Shown in pieces: positions 43,871 through 53,822 of a stretch of DNA of 64,000 nucleotides. The stretch comes from Bordetella ansorpii. Its GTDB lineage: Bacteria > Pseudomonadota > Gammaproteobacteria > Burkholderiales > Burkholderiaceae_B. Under the pieces are notes generated by a model. That model searched no databases. It saw only the letters and a program-made list of their open reading frames with translations, and was not told the origin of the DNA. Location of the stretch: the NCBI RefSeq assembly GCF_900078705.1, contig NZ_FKIF01000006.1:186001-250000 (forward strand). The letters run 5' to 3'. A program made the translations under genes and the position numbers. Each line of letters starts with the position of its first letter. Positions within the stretch are counted from its first letter, which is position 1.

Positions 43871-44008
43871 GGACGAGCCCCTGGCGGATGTGGCGGGACG
43901 GCATGGAACCTGGACGGCAGAAATGGATCGATATTGTAGCCTTCGGCGCTTGATACAATACGCGCGACGATTGCCCGCCGTATCCCGGCTTTTTTCAGGA
44001 ATACCTCA

Positions 44009-44224
44009 ATGACCGCTGCTGCCTCGGCTGCCGTGCCCGCCCAGGAAGTCATCGAAGTCGGTGCCGAAGACCTGCCCATCCACTGTCCCGGCCCCAAGGC
44101 CCCGCTGTGGAGCATGCATCCCCGCGTGTTCCTCGACGTGGCCCACACCGGCTCGGCCCGCTGCCCGTACTGTGGCGCCGAATACCGCCTGAAGCCCGGC
44201 ACGGTCCTGCGCGGCCACCACTAA
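44009..44224 (+). CDS. zf-CHCC zinc-finger domain protein
   Basis: 71 residues. One zf-CHCC domain: HCPG near 25, HPRVFLDV and CPYCGAEYRL (CxxC near 52-55), with His as the fourth ligand. Related to the NDUFS6-type subunit of mitochondrial complex I; bacterial function unclear. CAGGA precedes the ATG at 44009. Confidence 0.9.
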   Translation: MTAAASAAVPAQEVIEVGAEDLPIHCPGPKAPLWSMHPRVFLDVAHTGSARCPYCGAEYRLKPGTVLRGHH

Positions 44225-44245
44225 ACCCTAGTTGCGCGGCTTGCC

Positions 44246-44668
44246 ATGTTCGCCACACCCGACGAAGCGGAACACGCCTTCTACGACGCCCTGGAGCAAG
44301 GCGACCTCGACCGCTTGATGCAGGTCTGGGCCGACGACGAGGAAATCGTCTGCATCCATCCGGGCGGCTTGCGCATCGTGGGCCACATGGCCGTCCACGA
44401 GTCGTGGCAGCAGATCCTGTCCAACGGCCCGCTGCACCTGCGCCCCCTGCGCCCGCTGGTCATACAGAGCATGATGTGCGCGGTGCACGTGCTGGTCGAA
44501 CAGGTCTCGGCCGTCACGCGGGAAGGCACGCAATACGCCACCTGCTACGCCACCAACATCTATCACAAGGGGCCCGCCGGCTGGCGCATGGTCATGCACC
44601 ATGCCTCCGCCGCGCCGCCCGAAGCCGGGGTGCTCGACCTGCACGACATCCCGGACAGGCTGCACTAG
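44246..44668 (+). CDS. SnoaL/NTF2-like protein
   Basis: 140 residues, one cone-shaped alpha+beta NTF2-like domain. Typical starting helices (EAEHAFYDALEQGDLDRLMQVWADDEEIVCIHPGG) and a late strand WRMVMHHAS near the C-terminus. No catalytic assignment can be made. It lies 21 bp after the zinc-finger gene and 6 bp before the hydrolase gene, forming a three-gene unit. Confidence 0.88.
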   Translation: MFATPDEAEHAFYDALEQGDLDRLMQVWADDEEIVCIHPGGLRIVGHMAVHESWQQILSNGPLHLRPLRPLVIQSMMCAVHVLVEQVSAVTREGTQYATCYATNIYHKGPAGWRMVMHHASAAPPEAGVLDLHDIPDRLH

Positions 44669-44674
44669 GCCCGG

Positions 44675-45784
44675 ATGGTCTCGTTGGCTGCATCCCGTCT
44701 CGACACCACGCCCTGCCCGGTTCCCCCGTGGCTGCCCGGCCGGCATAGCCAGACGGTGTATGCCGCCCTGCTCGCGCAGTATCACCGGATCGCGTTCGTG
44801 CGCGACCGCGTCGATACCCCCGACGGCGACTTCGTCGATTTCGACTGGACGGGTCCGGGACTGTTTCCGCACAAGGCGGCCGACGGCAGCCCCATCAGCG
44901 GCCAGCCGCCCGTGGCCGCCGGCAAGGTCGCGGCCGCGCGCTGGATCGCGCCGGCCGACTGGGCCTCGCTGCCACAGGTGGCCGACACGCCCGCCCTCAT
45001 CCTGTTCCACGGGCTGGAAGGCGGCAGCGCCAGCCGCTATGCGCAATCCATCGCGCACCATTTCCGTGCGCGGGGCTGGATCGTGGCCATCGCGCACTTC
45101 CGCGGCTGCTCGGGTTCGCCCAACCGCCTGGCGCGCGCCTATTATTCCGGCGACTCGGCCGAGGTCGGCTTCATGCTGGAAACGGTGCGCAGCCGCGTGC
45201 CGCACGCCCGCTGGCACGCCGTGGGCGTATCGCTGGGCGGCAACGCCATGCTGAAGTTCATCGGCGAACAGGGCGACGCCCTGCCGTGGCTGGCCGCCGC
45301 CTCGGCCGTATCCGTGCCGCTGGACCTGGCCGCCGGCGGCCGTGAACTGTGCAAGGGCTTCATCGCGCGCCAGATCTACTCGCGCTATTTCCTGAAGACG
45401 ATGAAGCGCAAGGTGCTGGAGAAGGCCAAGCGCTTTCCGGGCGCCATCGACGTGCTGCGCATCGCCCACGCGCGCGACCTGCGCGATTTCGATGACGCCT
45501 ACACCGCGCCCATGCACGGATTCCGCAACGCGCTCGATTACTGGACGCGCGCCTCCAGCAAACCCTGGCTGGCCCACGTGAAGGTGCCCACGCTGGTGCT
45601 GAACGCGCGCAACGATCCCTTCCTGCCCGAAAGCGCCCTGCCCGGCCCGGCCGACTGTTCGCCCAGCGTGCTGCTGCACCAACCGGCCCAGGGGGGACAC
45701 GCGGGCTTTCCGACCGGCGCCTTCCCCGGCCACCTGAACTGGCTGCCCCAGCGCCTGGGGCGGTTCTTCGAGACCGGGCTGTAA
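44675..45784 (+). CDS. YheT-family alpha/beta hydrolase
   Basis: 369 residues. Cytoplasmic alpha/beta hydrolase of the YheT/ABHD1-3 group. The family opener PPWLPGRHSQTVYAAL is followed by FHGLEGGSASRYAQSIA (oxyanion loop) and FRGCSGSPN. The nucleophile elbow is GVSLGGNAML (Ser near 189), an Asp lies in NARNDPFLP and a His in GGHAGFP. Natural substrate unknown, likely an ester or lipid. Confidence 0.94.
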   Translation: MVSLAASRLDTTPCPVPPWLPGRHSQTVYAALLAQYHRIAFVRDRVDTPDGDFVDFDWTGPGLFPHKAADGSPISGQPPVAAGKVAAARWIAPADWASLPQVADTPALILFHGLEGGSASRYAQSIAHHFRARGWIVAIAHFRGCSGSPNRLARAYYSGDSAEVGFMLETVRSRVPHARWHAVGVSLGGNAMLKFIGEQGDALPWLAAASAVSVPLDLAAGGRELCKGFIARQIYSRYFLKTMKRKVLEKAKRFPGAIDVLRIAHARDLRDFDDAYTAPMHGFRNALDYWTRASSKPWLAHVKVPTLVLNARNDPFLPESALPGPADCSPSVLLHQPAQGGHAGFPTGAFPGHLNWLPQRLGRFFETGL

Positions 45785-45829
45785 ACCGCGCCAGCCGCGC
45801 CCGAGGGCGCGGGTTTCACATCCTTCCCG

Positions 45830-47329
45830 TCACGACTTGAAGCGCTGCAGCAGTTCGCGCTCGTCGGCCAGCTTCTGCTTGACTTCCTTGATCTGCACGT
45901 CGATCTGCGATTGTTCGTAGAAGTCTTGCGAGATGCCGCGTGCCTGCTGCAACTGCGATTCGGCGGCGGCATAGGCGCCGGTCTGCAGATAGAAGCGCGC
46001 CATGTTGCGGCGCGCGGCCACCGTGCGGCCATTGCGGTCCTCGCTCTGGGCCAGCATCTGGTACAGGCCCGGCTCGTCGGCGCCCCATTGCTCGATGCGG
46101 TCGCGCAGGTAGTCCTGGGCCTCGTCGTTGCGGCCCGCGTCCTGCAGCACGGTGGCGTAGGCGATGCCCAGCGCCCGCCGGTCGGGCCAGCGCTTGATGG
46201 CCGCCTGGGCCTGCCGCATGGCCGCGCCGTCGTCCTTGCGCGCCAGGGCGATGTCGATGCCCAGCTTGGCCAGTTGCGGCGATTGATGGCCGCCCTCCTG
46301 GGCCATCTCCCAGGCCGTGGTGGCCTGCTTGGTCTCGTTGCGCTGCAGATGATAGAGCGCCAGGCCGTAGAACGCCGCCGACTTGCGCACGCCGGACAGC
46401 GCGCGCGACTCGTCCTGCAACTGCTGCTGCGCCGTGCGCAGGCTGAGAGCGTCGCGGCCCTGCACCACCCGCAGCTTGGCGCGGATATACCAATAGTCGT
46501 CGCTGTCCACATGGCGCACGGTAGACAGCTCGCGGATGCGGTTCTGCACGTCCGACATCCGGTCGATGGACAGCGGGTGGGTGCTGGCCCACGAGCCGCC
46601 GCCCATGCCCTCGTTCAGGCGGGAGGCATTCATCAGGCGCCCGAACATGCGCGCCATGCCGCTGGGGTCGTAGCCCGCCTTGGACAGCATCTGCAGGCCG
46701 GTGCGGTCGGCCTCGCGCTCGGCGTCGCGCGAGAAACCCAGTTGGCGGTTGATGGCGGCCGCCTGCCCGAAGGCGGCAACGCCCATGGCCAGGTTCCCGC
46801 CGCCGCCGGCCAACGCGGCCAGCAGCGCGCCGGCCAGGCTGGCCAGCATCACGGTGCTGTTCTGGTTCTGCTGGGTCATGCCGCGCGCGATGTGGCGCTG
46901 CACCACGTGCCCGATTTCGTGCGCGAGCACCGCCGCCAGTTCGGATTCGCTGTCGGAGGACACCACCAGGCCGGAATTGACCCCGACGAATCCTCCTGGC
47001 ATGGCGAAGGCGTTGATCTCGGGATCGCGGACCGGAAAGACCTCGATGTCGGGCACGCCGCCGGGCGCGTTCATGGCCAGCTTGCGCGCCATGGTGGTGA
47101 GGTACTGGCTGATCTCGGGGTCGTTGATGTAGGTCGGGTCGCGCCGGCCCTGCGCCATGATGGCTTCGCCCAACTGCCGTTCGGTGGCCGGCGACAGCAC
47201 GTCGGCCGACGCCGCCCCCATGGAAGGCAGGCCGACCGGCTGCGCGATGACGGGCGCCGCAGGCACGAGAATTGCTACGCAAATCCCGATGGCCATGGTG
47301 CGACGCAGAAATACCGAAGGATGTGTCAT
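45830..47329 (-). CDS. Periplasmic M48 metalloprotease with TPR-like C-terminus (BepA/YfgC-like)
   Basis: 499 residues from the ATG at 47329. Signal peptide 1-29 (ending VIAQ). The peptidase M48 site HEIGHVVQRH is near 138-147, with the third ligand Glu in the ERE segment of FSRDAEREADRTG. A TPR-like helical region covers about 310-495. BepA-type proteases maintain outer-membrane assembly by degrading stalled LptD or chaperoning it. The gene is divergent from galU. Confidence 0.92.
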   Translation of the reverse strand: MTHPSVFLRRTMAIGICVAILVPAAPVIAQPVGLPSMGAASADVLSPATERQLGEAIMAQGRRDPTYINDPEISQYLTTMARKLAMNAPGGVPDIEVFPVRDPEINAFAMPGGFVGVNSGLVVSSDSESELAAVLAHEIGHVVQRHIARGMTQQNQNSTVMLASLAGALLAALAGGGGNLAMGVAAFGQAAAINRQLGFSRDAEREADRTGLQMLSKAGYDPSGMARMFGRLMNASRLNEGMGGGSWASTHPLSIDRMSDVQNRIRELSTVRHVDSDDYWYIRAKLRVVQGRDALSLRTAQQQLQDESRALSGVRKSAAFYGLALYHLQRNETKQATTAWEMAQEGGHQSPQLAKLGIDIALARKDDGAAMRQAQAAIKRWPDRRALGIAYATVLQDAGRNDEAQDYLRDRIEQWGADEPGLYQMLAQSEDRNGRTVAARRNMARFYLQTGAYAAAESQLQQARGISQDFYEQSQIDVQIKEVKQKLADERELLQRFKS

Positions 47330-47411
47330 GTTACGACTCTGCATGGCACTATGATAGCCATACCTTTTGCAAGTTCGCCTACACATAATTCTTATCTACT
47401 CTGGAACCTCG

Positions 47412-48251
47412 ATGCAACGAATCCGCAAAGCCGTTTTCCCCGTCGCCGGGATGGGTACGCGCTTCCTGCCCGCCACCAAGGCCATGCCGAAAGAAATGCT
47501 GCCGGTCGTGGATAAACCGCTGATCCAATATGCGGTTGAAGAAGCGGTCGCCGCCGGCATCACCGACCTCATCTTCGTGACGGGCCGCAACAAGCGCGCC
47601 ATCGAGGACCATTTCGACTCCAATCCCGAACTGGAAACGGACCTGGAAGGCAAGAACAAGCAGGCGCTGCTGGCTATCGTGCGCGAGGTGCTGCCCGCGC
47701 ACGTCAATTGCATCTACATCCGCCAGCGTTACCCGCTGGGCCTGGGCCACGCCGTGCTGACCGCCGCGCCAGCCGTGGGCAACGAACCCTTTGCCGTGCT
47801 GCTGGCCGACGACCTGATCGATGCCGACCAGCCCGTGATCGGCCAACTGGTCGACACGGCCGTGGCGCGCAACGCCAGCGTGCTGGGCGTGCAGGAAGTG
47901 CCCCACGAAGACACCAACAAGTATGGCATCGTCGCCAGCCAGACCATCGACGCCCGCACCGAGCGCGTCACCCACATGGTCGAGAAGCCCAAGCCTGAAG
48001 ACGCGCCCTCGAACCTGGCCGTGGTCGGCCGCTACGTGCTCGAAGCCGAGATCTTCGACTACCTGCGCAACACCAAGTCGGGCGCCGGCAACGAGATCCA
48101 GCTGACCGACGGCATCGCCGCGCTGATGCGCGACCGGCCCGTCTACGCCTACCGCTACGAAGGCACGCGCTACGACTGCGGCAACAAGGAAGGCATGTTC
48201 CAGGCCACCGTGGCCTACGGCCGCAAGTATCACGGCCTGATCCCGGAATAA
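47412..48251 (+). CDS. galU: UTP--glucose-1-phosphate uridylyltransferase
   Basis: 279 residues from the ATG at 47412. Makes UDP-glucose for lipopolysaccharide, capsule and trehalose. Signature [24 protein letters not shown] contains the nucleotide-binding loop and catalytic Lys; [11 protein letters not shown] and ADDLID provide substrate and metal contacts, and [10 protein letters not shown] lies in the C-terminal part. Normal length; monocistronic between divergent and convergent genes. Confidence 0.97.
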   Translation: MQRIRKAVFPVAGMGTRFLPATKAMPKEMLPVVDKPLIQYAVEEAVAAGITDLIFVTGRNKRAIEDHFDSNPELETDLEGKNKQALLAIVREVLPAHVNCIYIRQRYPLGLGHAVLTAAPAVGNEPFAVLLADDLIDADQPVIGQLVDTAVARNASVLGVQEVPHEDTNKYGIVASQTIDARTERVTHMVEKPKPEDAPSNLAVVGRYVLEAEIFDYLRNTKSGAGNEIQLTDGIAALMRDRPVYAYRYEGTRYDCGNKEGMFQATVAYGRKYHGLIPE

Positions 48252-48255
48252 GTCC

Positions 48256-49122
48256 TCAAGTGGCGGGGCGCCGCGCCTGCGGCGCGCGCCCCGCCCTCGC
48301 CTGCCGGTCGGCGCGGCGCAGACGGCCCTTGCCCGACAGGCGCATCAAGGTGCCCAGGGCCACCAACAGGCCGACCACCTCCACCAATGCCGCCGGAATC
48401 CACATCGTCAGGCCACCGATCATCTGGTCGGTCTGCGCCGACATGGCCACGGCGCGTCCGCACAGTTCGAACAGCGGATAGATATCGGTCTCCGTGAAGG
48501 CGATGACGGCGCCCGCCACCATCTGCGGCGCCATCGTCAGCACGGGCGACAGCACGCGCCCGCCCGGGCTCATGGCCGCGGGCGGACTGGGCCGGCGGTC
48601 CAGGATCAGGTTCCAGTACAGGAAGCCGCTGATGACCACGGACCAGTTCATCAGCCGGTACAGGCGCCAATCGAGCATGCTGTAGAACTGCACCGACGGG
48701 ATCAGCCACACCAGAACCAGGAAGACGAACAGGGCCGGCACGAGGATGCGGTGCGTCAGCACCCCTTGCAGCGCGCGCCCGGCGCCGGTGCGCAGGAAAT
48801 CGCGCAGCCGCAGCCGCCAGGCCATGGGCAGGCCGGCCCGCATCGCGGACCCCGGAAAGGCGGCCATCACCAGCAGCGGGCCCAGGTGATGCAGCACCAG
48901 ATGCTGGGCGCGATGGATGAAGAACATGCGCTCGGCGTAGTAATCCAGCCGGGTATGCAGGGACAGGTACAGCAGCGCCAGGCCGGCCCAGAAGAACACC
49001 TGCCGCGCCACGGTGACGCGATGCGCGCGCTGGCCGCGCACGAACAGCACGATGGCCGCGGCGAAGGCGGCGATCAGGGTGGGCGAGAATTCCCAGGGAA
49101 CGAGCCAGCCGAGCAGATCCAT
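48256..49122 (-). CDS. CtaG-type cytochrome c oxidase assembly-like membrane protein
   Basis: 288 residues from the ATG at 49122. Seven or so hydrophobic segments. The conserved His pair in FIHRAQHLVLHHLGPLLV, and the later AGAVIAFTETDIYP, fit the caa3-CtaG (DUF1404-like) family connected to copper delivery to oxidases. It is not the periplasmic Cox11-type CtaG. The Arg-rich C-terminal tail is about 30 residues. Convergent with galU, with only 4 bp between stops. Confidence 0.87.
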   Translation of the reverse strand: MDLLGWLVPWEFSPTLIAAFAAAIVLFVRGQRAHRVTVARQVFFWAGLALLYLSLHTRLDYYAERMFFIHRAQHLVLHHLGPLLVMAAFPGSAMRAGLPMAWRLRLRDFLRTGAGRALQGVLTHRILVPALFVFLVLVWLIPSVQFYSMLDWRLYRLMNWSVVISGFLYWNLILDRRPSPPAAMSPGGRVLSPVLTMAPQMVAGAVIAFTETDIYPLFELCGRAVAMSAQTDQMIGGLTMWIPAALVEVVGLLVALGTLMRLSGKGRLRRADRQARAGRAPQARRPAT

Positions 49123-49220
49123 GATCAGGGGGGACCTAGGGCCTGTTGACACTGAAGGCGCGCAGGCATCGCGCGGATGTCATGCGATTGTAGTGGAGCG
49201 CGGGTCGCGGCGATCAGGCA

Positions 49221-50345
49221 TCAGAACCGCTGGGTGATCCCCATTCCCACGCGCGCGGTGCGCCCCGCCCCCTGGACGACGGGCTCGTCCAGCGTGCCGC
49301 CGGACAGGCGGGCGGCATACGCGTACAGGCTGGTGCGTGGCGACATGTCGAACCGGTATCCCAGCGAAGCCAGGCGGGCGGTTTTCGCGCGCGAGCCATC
49401 CTGCCAACGCCAATCCGGCGCCGCCATGGACCACTGCAGCAGGAGCGCGCCCGAGGCGCCCACGCCGATCTCGGCGCCCAGCAGCCAGGTATCGATGCCG
49501 CCGCCGCGCAGGAAAGCCGCCGGCCCCAGGCCGTCCAGCCCGCCCGCATTCTGGCTGGCGTAGCCATTGCGCAGGCGCGACCAGGCCATCGACAGGCGCA
49601 GGCCTTCCATCTTGTACGACAGGCCCGCCTGCCAGGCGCTGGGCGTACGATCGCCCAGCACATCGGCCGCCTGGCCCGCGTAATGCAGGCGATCCCAGCC
49701 CAGCACCGCCAGCCAGGTATCGGTTTCGTACTTCAGCCCGGCGCTCAGCGCGTGGCCGCGGCCACCGGAGGCTGCATCCGGCGCCACGCCGTCCGTCCGG
49801 CTCGTATCGAAGGCGTAGCCGACTCCTGCCTGCCAGCCCTCCACGACGGCCGTATGCAGGTTGACCAGATTATCCCGGCGGTAGTTGTCCGCCGCCCTGA
49901 ACAGCGCCCCCATGCCCATGTCGCGCCAGGAGCCCACCTCCAGCGCGCTGGCATATTCCATCGAGAGGGTCTGCTGGCGGCCAAGGCGCAGCGACCCCAC
50001 GCCGGGATGGGACAGGCCGGTCCAGGCGCCGTAGTCGAACAGGCGGCCGTCTTCATCCGCGTGGCCCGTCGCGGCGTCGAAGCCGCTTTCAAGACCGAAC
50101 TCGGCGCTCCAGCCGTCATCCAGCGCCTCGCTGCCGCGCAGGCCCCACAGGCTGTCGGACAGGCCGCCGGACAGCGGCCGGACCGACGAGCCGGCGCCAC
50201 TGACACGCGTGGCGGACAGGCCGGCATCGACCACGCCGTACAGGGCCAGGCCGGGATCGGCGGCACAGGCCGCGCCGGCCCACATGAGAACCGGCGCGGT
50301 GCGCACCGCGGCCCGGCAGGTGTAGCGCATCAAAGACTTCGTCAT
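49221..50345 (-). CDS. Gram-negative porin
   Basis: 374 residues. Signal peptide near 1-28 (ending GAACA). Start of mature protein reads DPGLALYGVVDAGLSATRV, the standard opening of betaproteobacterial trimeric porins, and the chain ends in a C-terminal Phe (GMGITQRF) as expected for a beta-barrel. Many alternating Trp/Tyr strands lie between, with RLGRQQTLSMEYA matching the family. Its start overlaps the P-type ATPase stop by 4 bp (ATGA), an unusual partner for a porin. Confidence 0.92.
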   Translation of the reverse strand: MTKSLMRYTCRAAVRTAPVLMWAGAACAADPGLALYGVVDAGLSATRVSGAGSSVRPLSGGLSDSLWGLRGSEALDDGWSAEFGLESGFDAATGHADEDGRLFDYGAWTGLSHPGVGSLRLGRQQTLSMEYASALEVGSWRDMGMGALFRAADNYRRDNLVNLHTAVVEGWQAGVGYAFDTSRTDGVAPDAASGGRGHALSAGLKYETDTWLAVLGWDRLHYAGQAADVLGDRTPSAWQAGLSYKMEGLRLSMAWSRLRNGYASQNAGGLDGLGPAAFLRGGGIDTWLLGAEIGVGASGALLLQWSMAAPDWRWQDGSRAKTARLASLGYRFDMSPRTSLYAYAARLSGGTLDEPVVQGAGRTARVGMGITQRF

Positions 50346-53086
50346 TGCCAACCATAACGGCGCACCCAAGCGCTCTTGACCACCTGCACCAGGCAGACGT
50401 ATCCCATGAGAATCAGCGCCAGCCAGGGGAAGTACCCCAGTGGCAGCGCCCGCATGTCGAATGCCGGGGCCAGCGGCGACATCGGCAAGGCCACGCCCAA
50501 CGCCATCACCAGCACCGTCGATACCAGCAGCGGCAGGCTGGCCCGGCTTTGCAGGAACGGAATGCGCCGCGTGCGGATCAGGTGCACCACCAGCGTCTGC
50601 GACAGCAGCCCTTCGACGAACCAGCCCGACTGGAACAGCGACTGGGCTTGCGGCACGTCGGCGTGGAATACATACCACATCAACGCGAAGGTGGCGACGT
50701 CGAACACCGAGCTCAGCGGACCGAAACACACCATGAAGCGGCCCAGCCCCGCCGGATCCCATTGCTGCGGGCTGCGCAGCGACTCGGGGTCGGCACGGTC
50801 GAACGGGATGGCGATCTGCGAAAAGTCGTACATCAGGTTCTGGATCAGCAACTGGGCCGGCAACATGGGCAGGAACGGCAGGAACGCGCTGGCGATCAAT
50901 ACCGAGAAGACATTGCCGAAGTTCGAGCTTGCCGTCATCTTCAGGTACTTGAGCATGTTGCAGAAGATGCGGCGGCCTTCCAGCACGCCGTCATGCAGCA
51001 CCATCAGGCTCTTTTCCAGCAAGATGATGTCGGCGGCTTCCTTGGAAATGTCCACCGCCGAATCCACCGAGATGCCCACGTCCGCGGCACGCAGCGCGGG
51101 CGCGTCGTTGATGCCGTCACCCATGAAGCCCACCGTGGCGCCCTGCTGGCGCAACGCGCGCACGATGCGCTCTTTGTGCGCGGGCGTCAAGCGCGCGAAC
51201 AGCGTGCCTTTCCGCACCGCCACGCCCAGCTCGGCGTCATTCATCGCATCCAGGTCGGCGCCAATGAACGCCTGCCCCGCTTCCAGCCCGACTTCGCGGC
51301 ACACCTTGCGCGCCACGCGGTCCATGTCGCCCGTCAGCACCTTGATGGCCACGCCCGCGTCCATCAGCGCGCGCAGCGCGGGCGCGGCGGATTCCTTCGG
51401 CGGGTCCAGGAAGGCGATGTAGCCGATCAGGGTCAGGCCGGCCTCGTCCCCGAGGGCATACGGGCCGTGGTCCGCAGGCAGGTCGCGCACCGCCACGGCG
51501 ATCACGCGCAGGCCCTCGGCATTCATGTCGCCGGTCTCGCGCCGGATCTGGTCGCGGCGGGCCTCATCGAGCGGCTGGTCGCCCCCCGGCCCGCGCACCG
51601 AACCGCACGCGGCCAGCATCTCTTCCACCGCGCCCTTGCAGATCAGCACATGGCCGCCATCGGCCGCATCGCGCGCGCTGACCACCACCGACATGCGGCG
51701 GCGCGCGAAGTCGAACGGAATCTCGTCGATTTTCACGTAGTTCGCCGCTGGATTCAGGCTGCGGCCCAGCTCGGCGTGCTCCAGCACCGCCACGTCCAGC
51801 AGGTTCTTCAGGCCGGTCTGGTAATGGCTGTTCAGGTATGCGTAGCTCAGCACCTCGTCGCTGGCCGCGCCGTCCACGTCGATGTGGCGTTCGAGCACGA
51901 TGCGGTCCTGCGTCAGCGTGCCGGTCTTGTCGGTGCACAGCACGGTCATGGCGCCCAGGTTCTGGATGGCGTCCAGGCGCTTGACCACGACCTTGCGACG
52001 CGACATCGCCAGCGCGCCCTTGGCCAGCGTGGAGGTGACGATCATCGGCAGCATTTCGGGCGTCAGGCCCACGGCCACCGCCAGCGCGAACAGCAGCGCC
52101 TGCAGCCAGTCGTGCTTGGTCAGGCCGTTGATCAGGAACACCACCGGCACCATCACCAGCATGAAACGGATCAGCACCCAGCTGACGCGGTTGATGCCTT
52201 GCTGGAACCGGGTCGGCGCGCGCGAGACGGCCGACACGCTGCCGGCCAGCTGGCCGAAGCAGCTGCGCGCGCCGGTGCCCGTCACCAGCGCCAGGCCGGC
52301 GCCGCTGACCACGTTGGTGCCCATGAAGACGATGTTTTCCAGCTCCAGGGGATTGCCCAGGCCGGGCGTCGCCTGCACGAACTTTTCCACGGGCAACGCT
52401 TCACCCGTCAGCGCGGCCTGCGCCACGAACAGATCCTTGGCCGCCACCACGCGGCAATCGGCCGGCACCATGTCGCCGGCCGACAGGGCCACGACGTCGC
52501 CGGGCACCAGCTCGCGCAGCGGCACCTCGACCTTGCGGCCCGAACCGGGACGCAGCACGGTGGCCGTGTTCTGCACCATGGCGCGCAGCGACTCGGCGGC
52601 GGCATGCGAACGGCGCTCCTGTACGAAGCGCAGCAAGGTGGCCACGATCACCATGCCGGTGATCACGATGACCGACGACCAGTCCCGGTCGGCCGGTTCG
52701 GCCAGCTTCACGTCGGTGACCCAGGACACGGCCGCCAGCAGCGTCAGCAGCAGGTTGAAGGGATTGCGGTAGGCCAGCCAGAGATGGGTGTACCAGGCCA
52801 GCGGACGTTCCTGATCGACTTCGTTCGGGCCGAACTCGTCACGCAGCAGGGCCGCGCGTTCGACGGGCAGGCCCTGGGGCGTGGAATCGAGGCGGGCGTA
52901 CAGCGCATCCAGGGGTTCGAAGGCGACATCCTGCAGCCGGCGGCCCGCGCGGCGCACCGCGCAGGCGGTGGCGGCAGGATCGGAACCGGGGCCGATGGGC
53001 TCCAGGATGGGCGTGCGCCGGAAATGGCGGCCGATATGGCGGACCCGGGCCGCCGACGAGAACAGGGACTTGAGCAAGTGCAGCAT
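50342..53086 (-). CDS. mgtA: Magnesium-translocating P-type ATPase
   Basis: 914 residues from the ATG at 53086 (GGAG eight bases upstream). P3B-type ATPase importing Mg2+. Motifs: LTGEALPVEKF in the actuator domain, CDKTGTLTQDRI with the phosphorylated Asp near 380, GDMDRVARKVCREVGL and GFMGDGINDAPALRAADVGISVDSAVDISKEAADIIL. The C-terminal six-helix part is complete. Coupled to the downstream porin by a 4-bp overlap and preceded, 380 bp away, by a small ACT-like gene that may belong to the same Mg2+ response. Confidence 0.95.
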   Translation of the reverse strand: MLHLLKSLFSSAARVRHIGRHFRRTPILEPIGPGSDPAATACAVRRAGRRLQDVAFEPLDALYARLDSTPQGLPVERAALLRDEFGPNEVDQERPLAWYTHLWLAYRNPFNLLLTLLAAVSWVTDVKLAEPADRDWSSVIVITGMVIVATLLRFVQERRSHAAAESLRAMVQNTATVLRPGSGRKVEVPLRELVPGDVVALSAGDMVPADCRVVAAKDLFVAQAALTGEALPVEKFVQATPGLGNPLELENIVFMGTNVVSGAGLALVTGTGARSCFGQLAGSVSAVSRAPTRFQQGINRVSWVLIRFMLVMVPVVFLINGLTKHDWLQALLFALAVAVGLTPEMLPMIVTSTLAKGALAMSRRKVVVKRLDAIQNLGAMTVLCTDKTGTLTQDRIVLERHIDVDGAASDEVLSYAYLNSHYQTGLKNLLDVAVLEHAELGRSLNPAANYVKIDEIPFDFARRRMSVVVSARDAADGGHVLICKGAVEEMLAACGSVRGPGGDQPLDEARRDQIRRETGDMNAEGLRVIAVAVRDLPADHGPYALGDEAGLTLIGYIAFLDPPKESAAPALRALMDAGVAIKVLTGDMDRVARKVCREVGLEAGQAFIGADLDAMNDAELGVAVRKGTLFARLTPAHKERIVRALRQQGATVGFMGDGINDAPALRAADVGISVDSAVDISKEAADIILLEKSLMVLHDGVLEGRRIFCNMLKYLKMTASSNFGNVFSVLIASAFLPFLPMLPAQLLIQNLMYDFSQIAIPFDRADPESLRSPQQWDPAGLGRFMVCFGPLSSVFDVATFALMWYVFHADVPQAQSLFQSGWFVEGLLSQTLVVHLIRTRRIPFLQSRASLPLLVSTVLVMALGVALPMSPLAPAFDMRALPLGYFPWLALILMGYVCLVQVVKSAWVRRYGWQ

Positions 53087-53465
53087 CGGAGCACTCCAAT
53101 TTCTTGGTGGTGGAGTCAGTCCGGGCGAGCGGGTCCGCACAGGCCGCTACCGCCTGCCACTTGTTGGCGTGCAGTATGGGCGTGCAAGGTCACGACGCGA
53201 CCGGCGTTCTGTGAACGGCGATGCGCCGGGCGTATTGGAGCGTGTGGCGGCGGGGTTGGGGTGGCCGGGAAATCCGGCGCACCGTCAGCGGCGGGCGCTG
53301 CACATTCCGTACGGCGGGACGCGCTGGTCCCGATCCGCGGGGAATGTGGAAAAGCGGATCAGGGCAGGCGTCGGGCCGCGCACGGCCGGCGCAATCGAGG
53401 CTCGGAATCTATGGCGCCTGGCATGGCGGCCTCCCTGGTGGATGTGAAAGGTCTGACCGCGCGGG
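53087..53465 (-). other. Intergenic region upstream of mgtA
   Basis: About 380 bp between the ACT-like gene and mgtA. I see no convincing gene. Its length would allow a regulatory leader of the kind found before Mg2+ transporters, but I recognise no known riboswitch motif. Confidence 0.5.
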
Positions 53466-53822
53466 TTACGCAGCGGCCGCCAGGGTGGCGGATGCTGCCG
53501 CGCTCGTGCCGAAGTGCACGTGGCGAACGGCCGGGTTGGCGCTCAGGCGCTTGGCCTGGGACATCAATTCGGCGCGCAGTTCGGGCGGACAGTCGACGGT
53601 GATGCAGGCTTGCGCCATGCCGGCTTGCGCCGTGGCGGCATCGACCTGGAACTGCGACACGCTGAGGCCAGCGGCCGAGAAATCCAGGCAGATCTGCTTG
53701 CGCAGCGAGTCGAGCGCATCGCGGGGGCAAACCACCGTCAGGCGTGACGTACCACGGCGGCGGCCGCCTGCCTCGGTACGCTCGACGCCGGCACGGCGCA
53801 GGAACAAGTCAAAGAAACGCAT
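53466..53822 (-). CDS. Small ACT-like protein resembling the MgtC C-terminal domain
   Basis: 118 residues with a strong GGAGGT ribosome-binding site six bases before the ATG. A basic N-terminus (about 1-25) is followed by one beta-alpha-beta-beta-alpha-beta unit (SRLTVVCPRDALDSLRKQIC, ACITVDCPPELRAELMSQA, VRHVHFGT). The arrangement resembles the cytoplasmic C-terminal domain of MgtC, without its membrane part. Position before mgtA supports a link with magnesium. The Ala-rich tail ASAATLAAAA is unusual. Function is inferred only from position and fold pattern. Confidence 0.7.
   Translation of the reverse strand: MRFFDLFLRRAGVERTEAGGRRRGTSRLTVVCPRDALDSLRKQICLDFSAAGLSVSQFQVDAATAQAGMAQACITVDCPPELRAELMSQAKRLSANPAVRHVHFGTSAAASATLAAAA

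Noticed and set aside
50345-53602. Open frame of 1085 codons on the plus strand
   Set aside because: It is antisense to the clearly coding mgtA gene; the product is His/Gln/Arg-rich low-complexity sequence typical of high-GC shadow frames.
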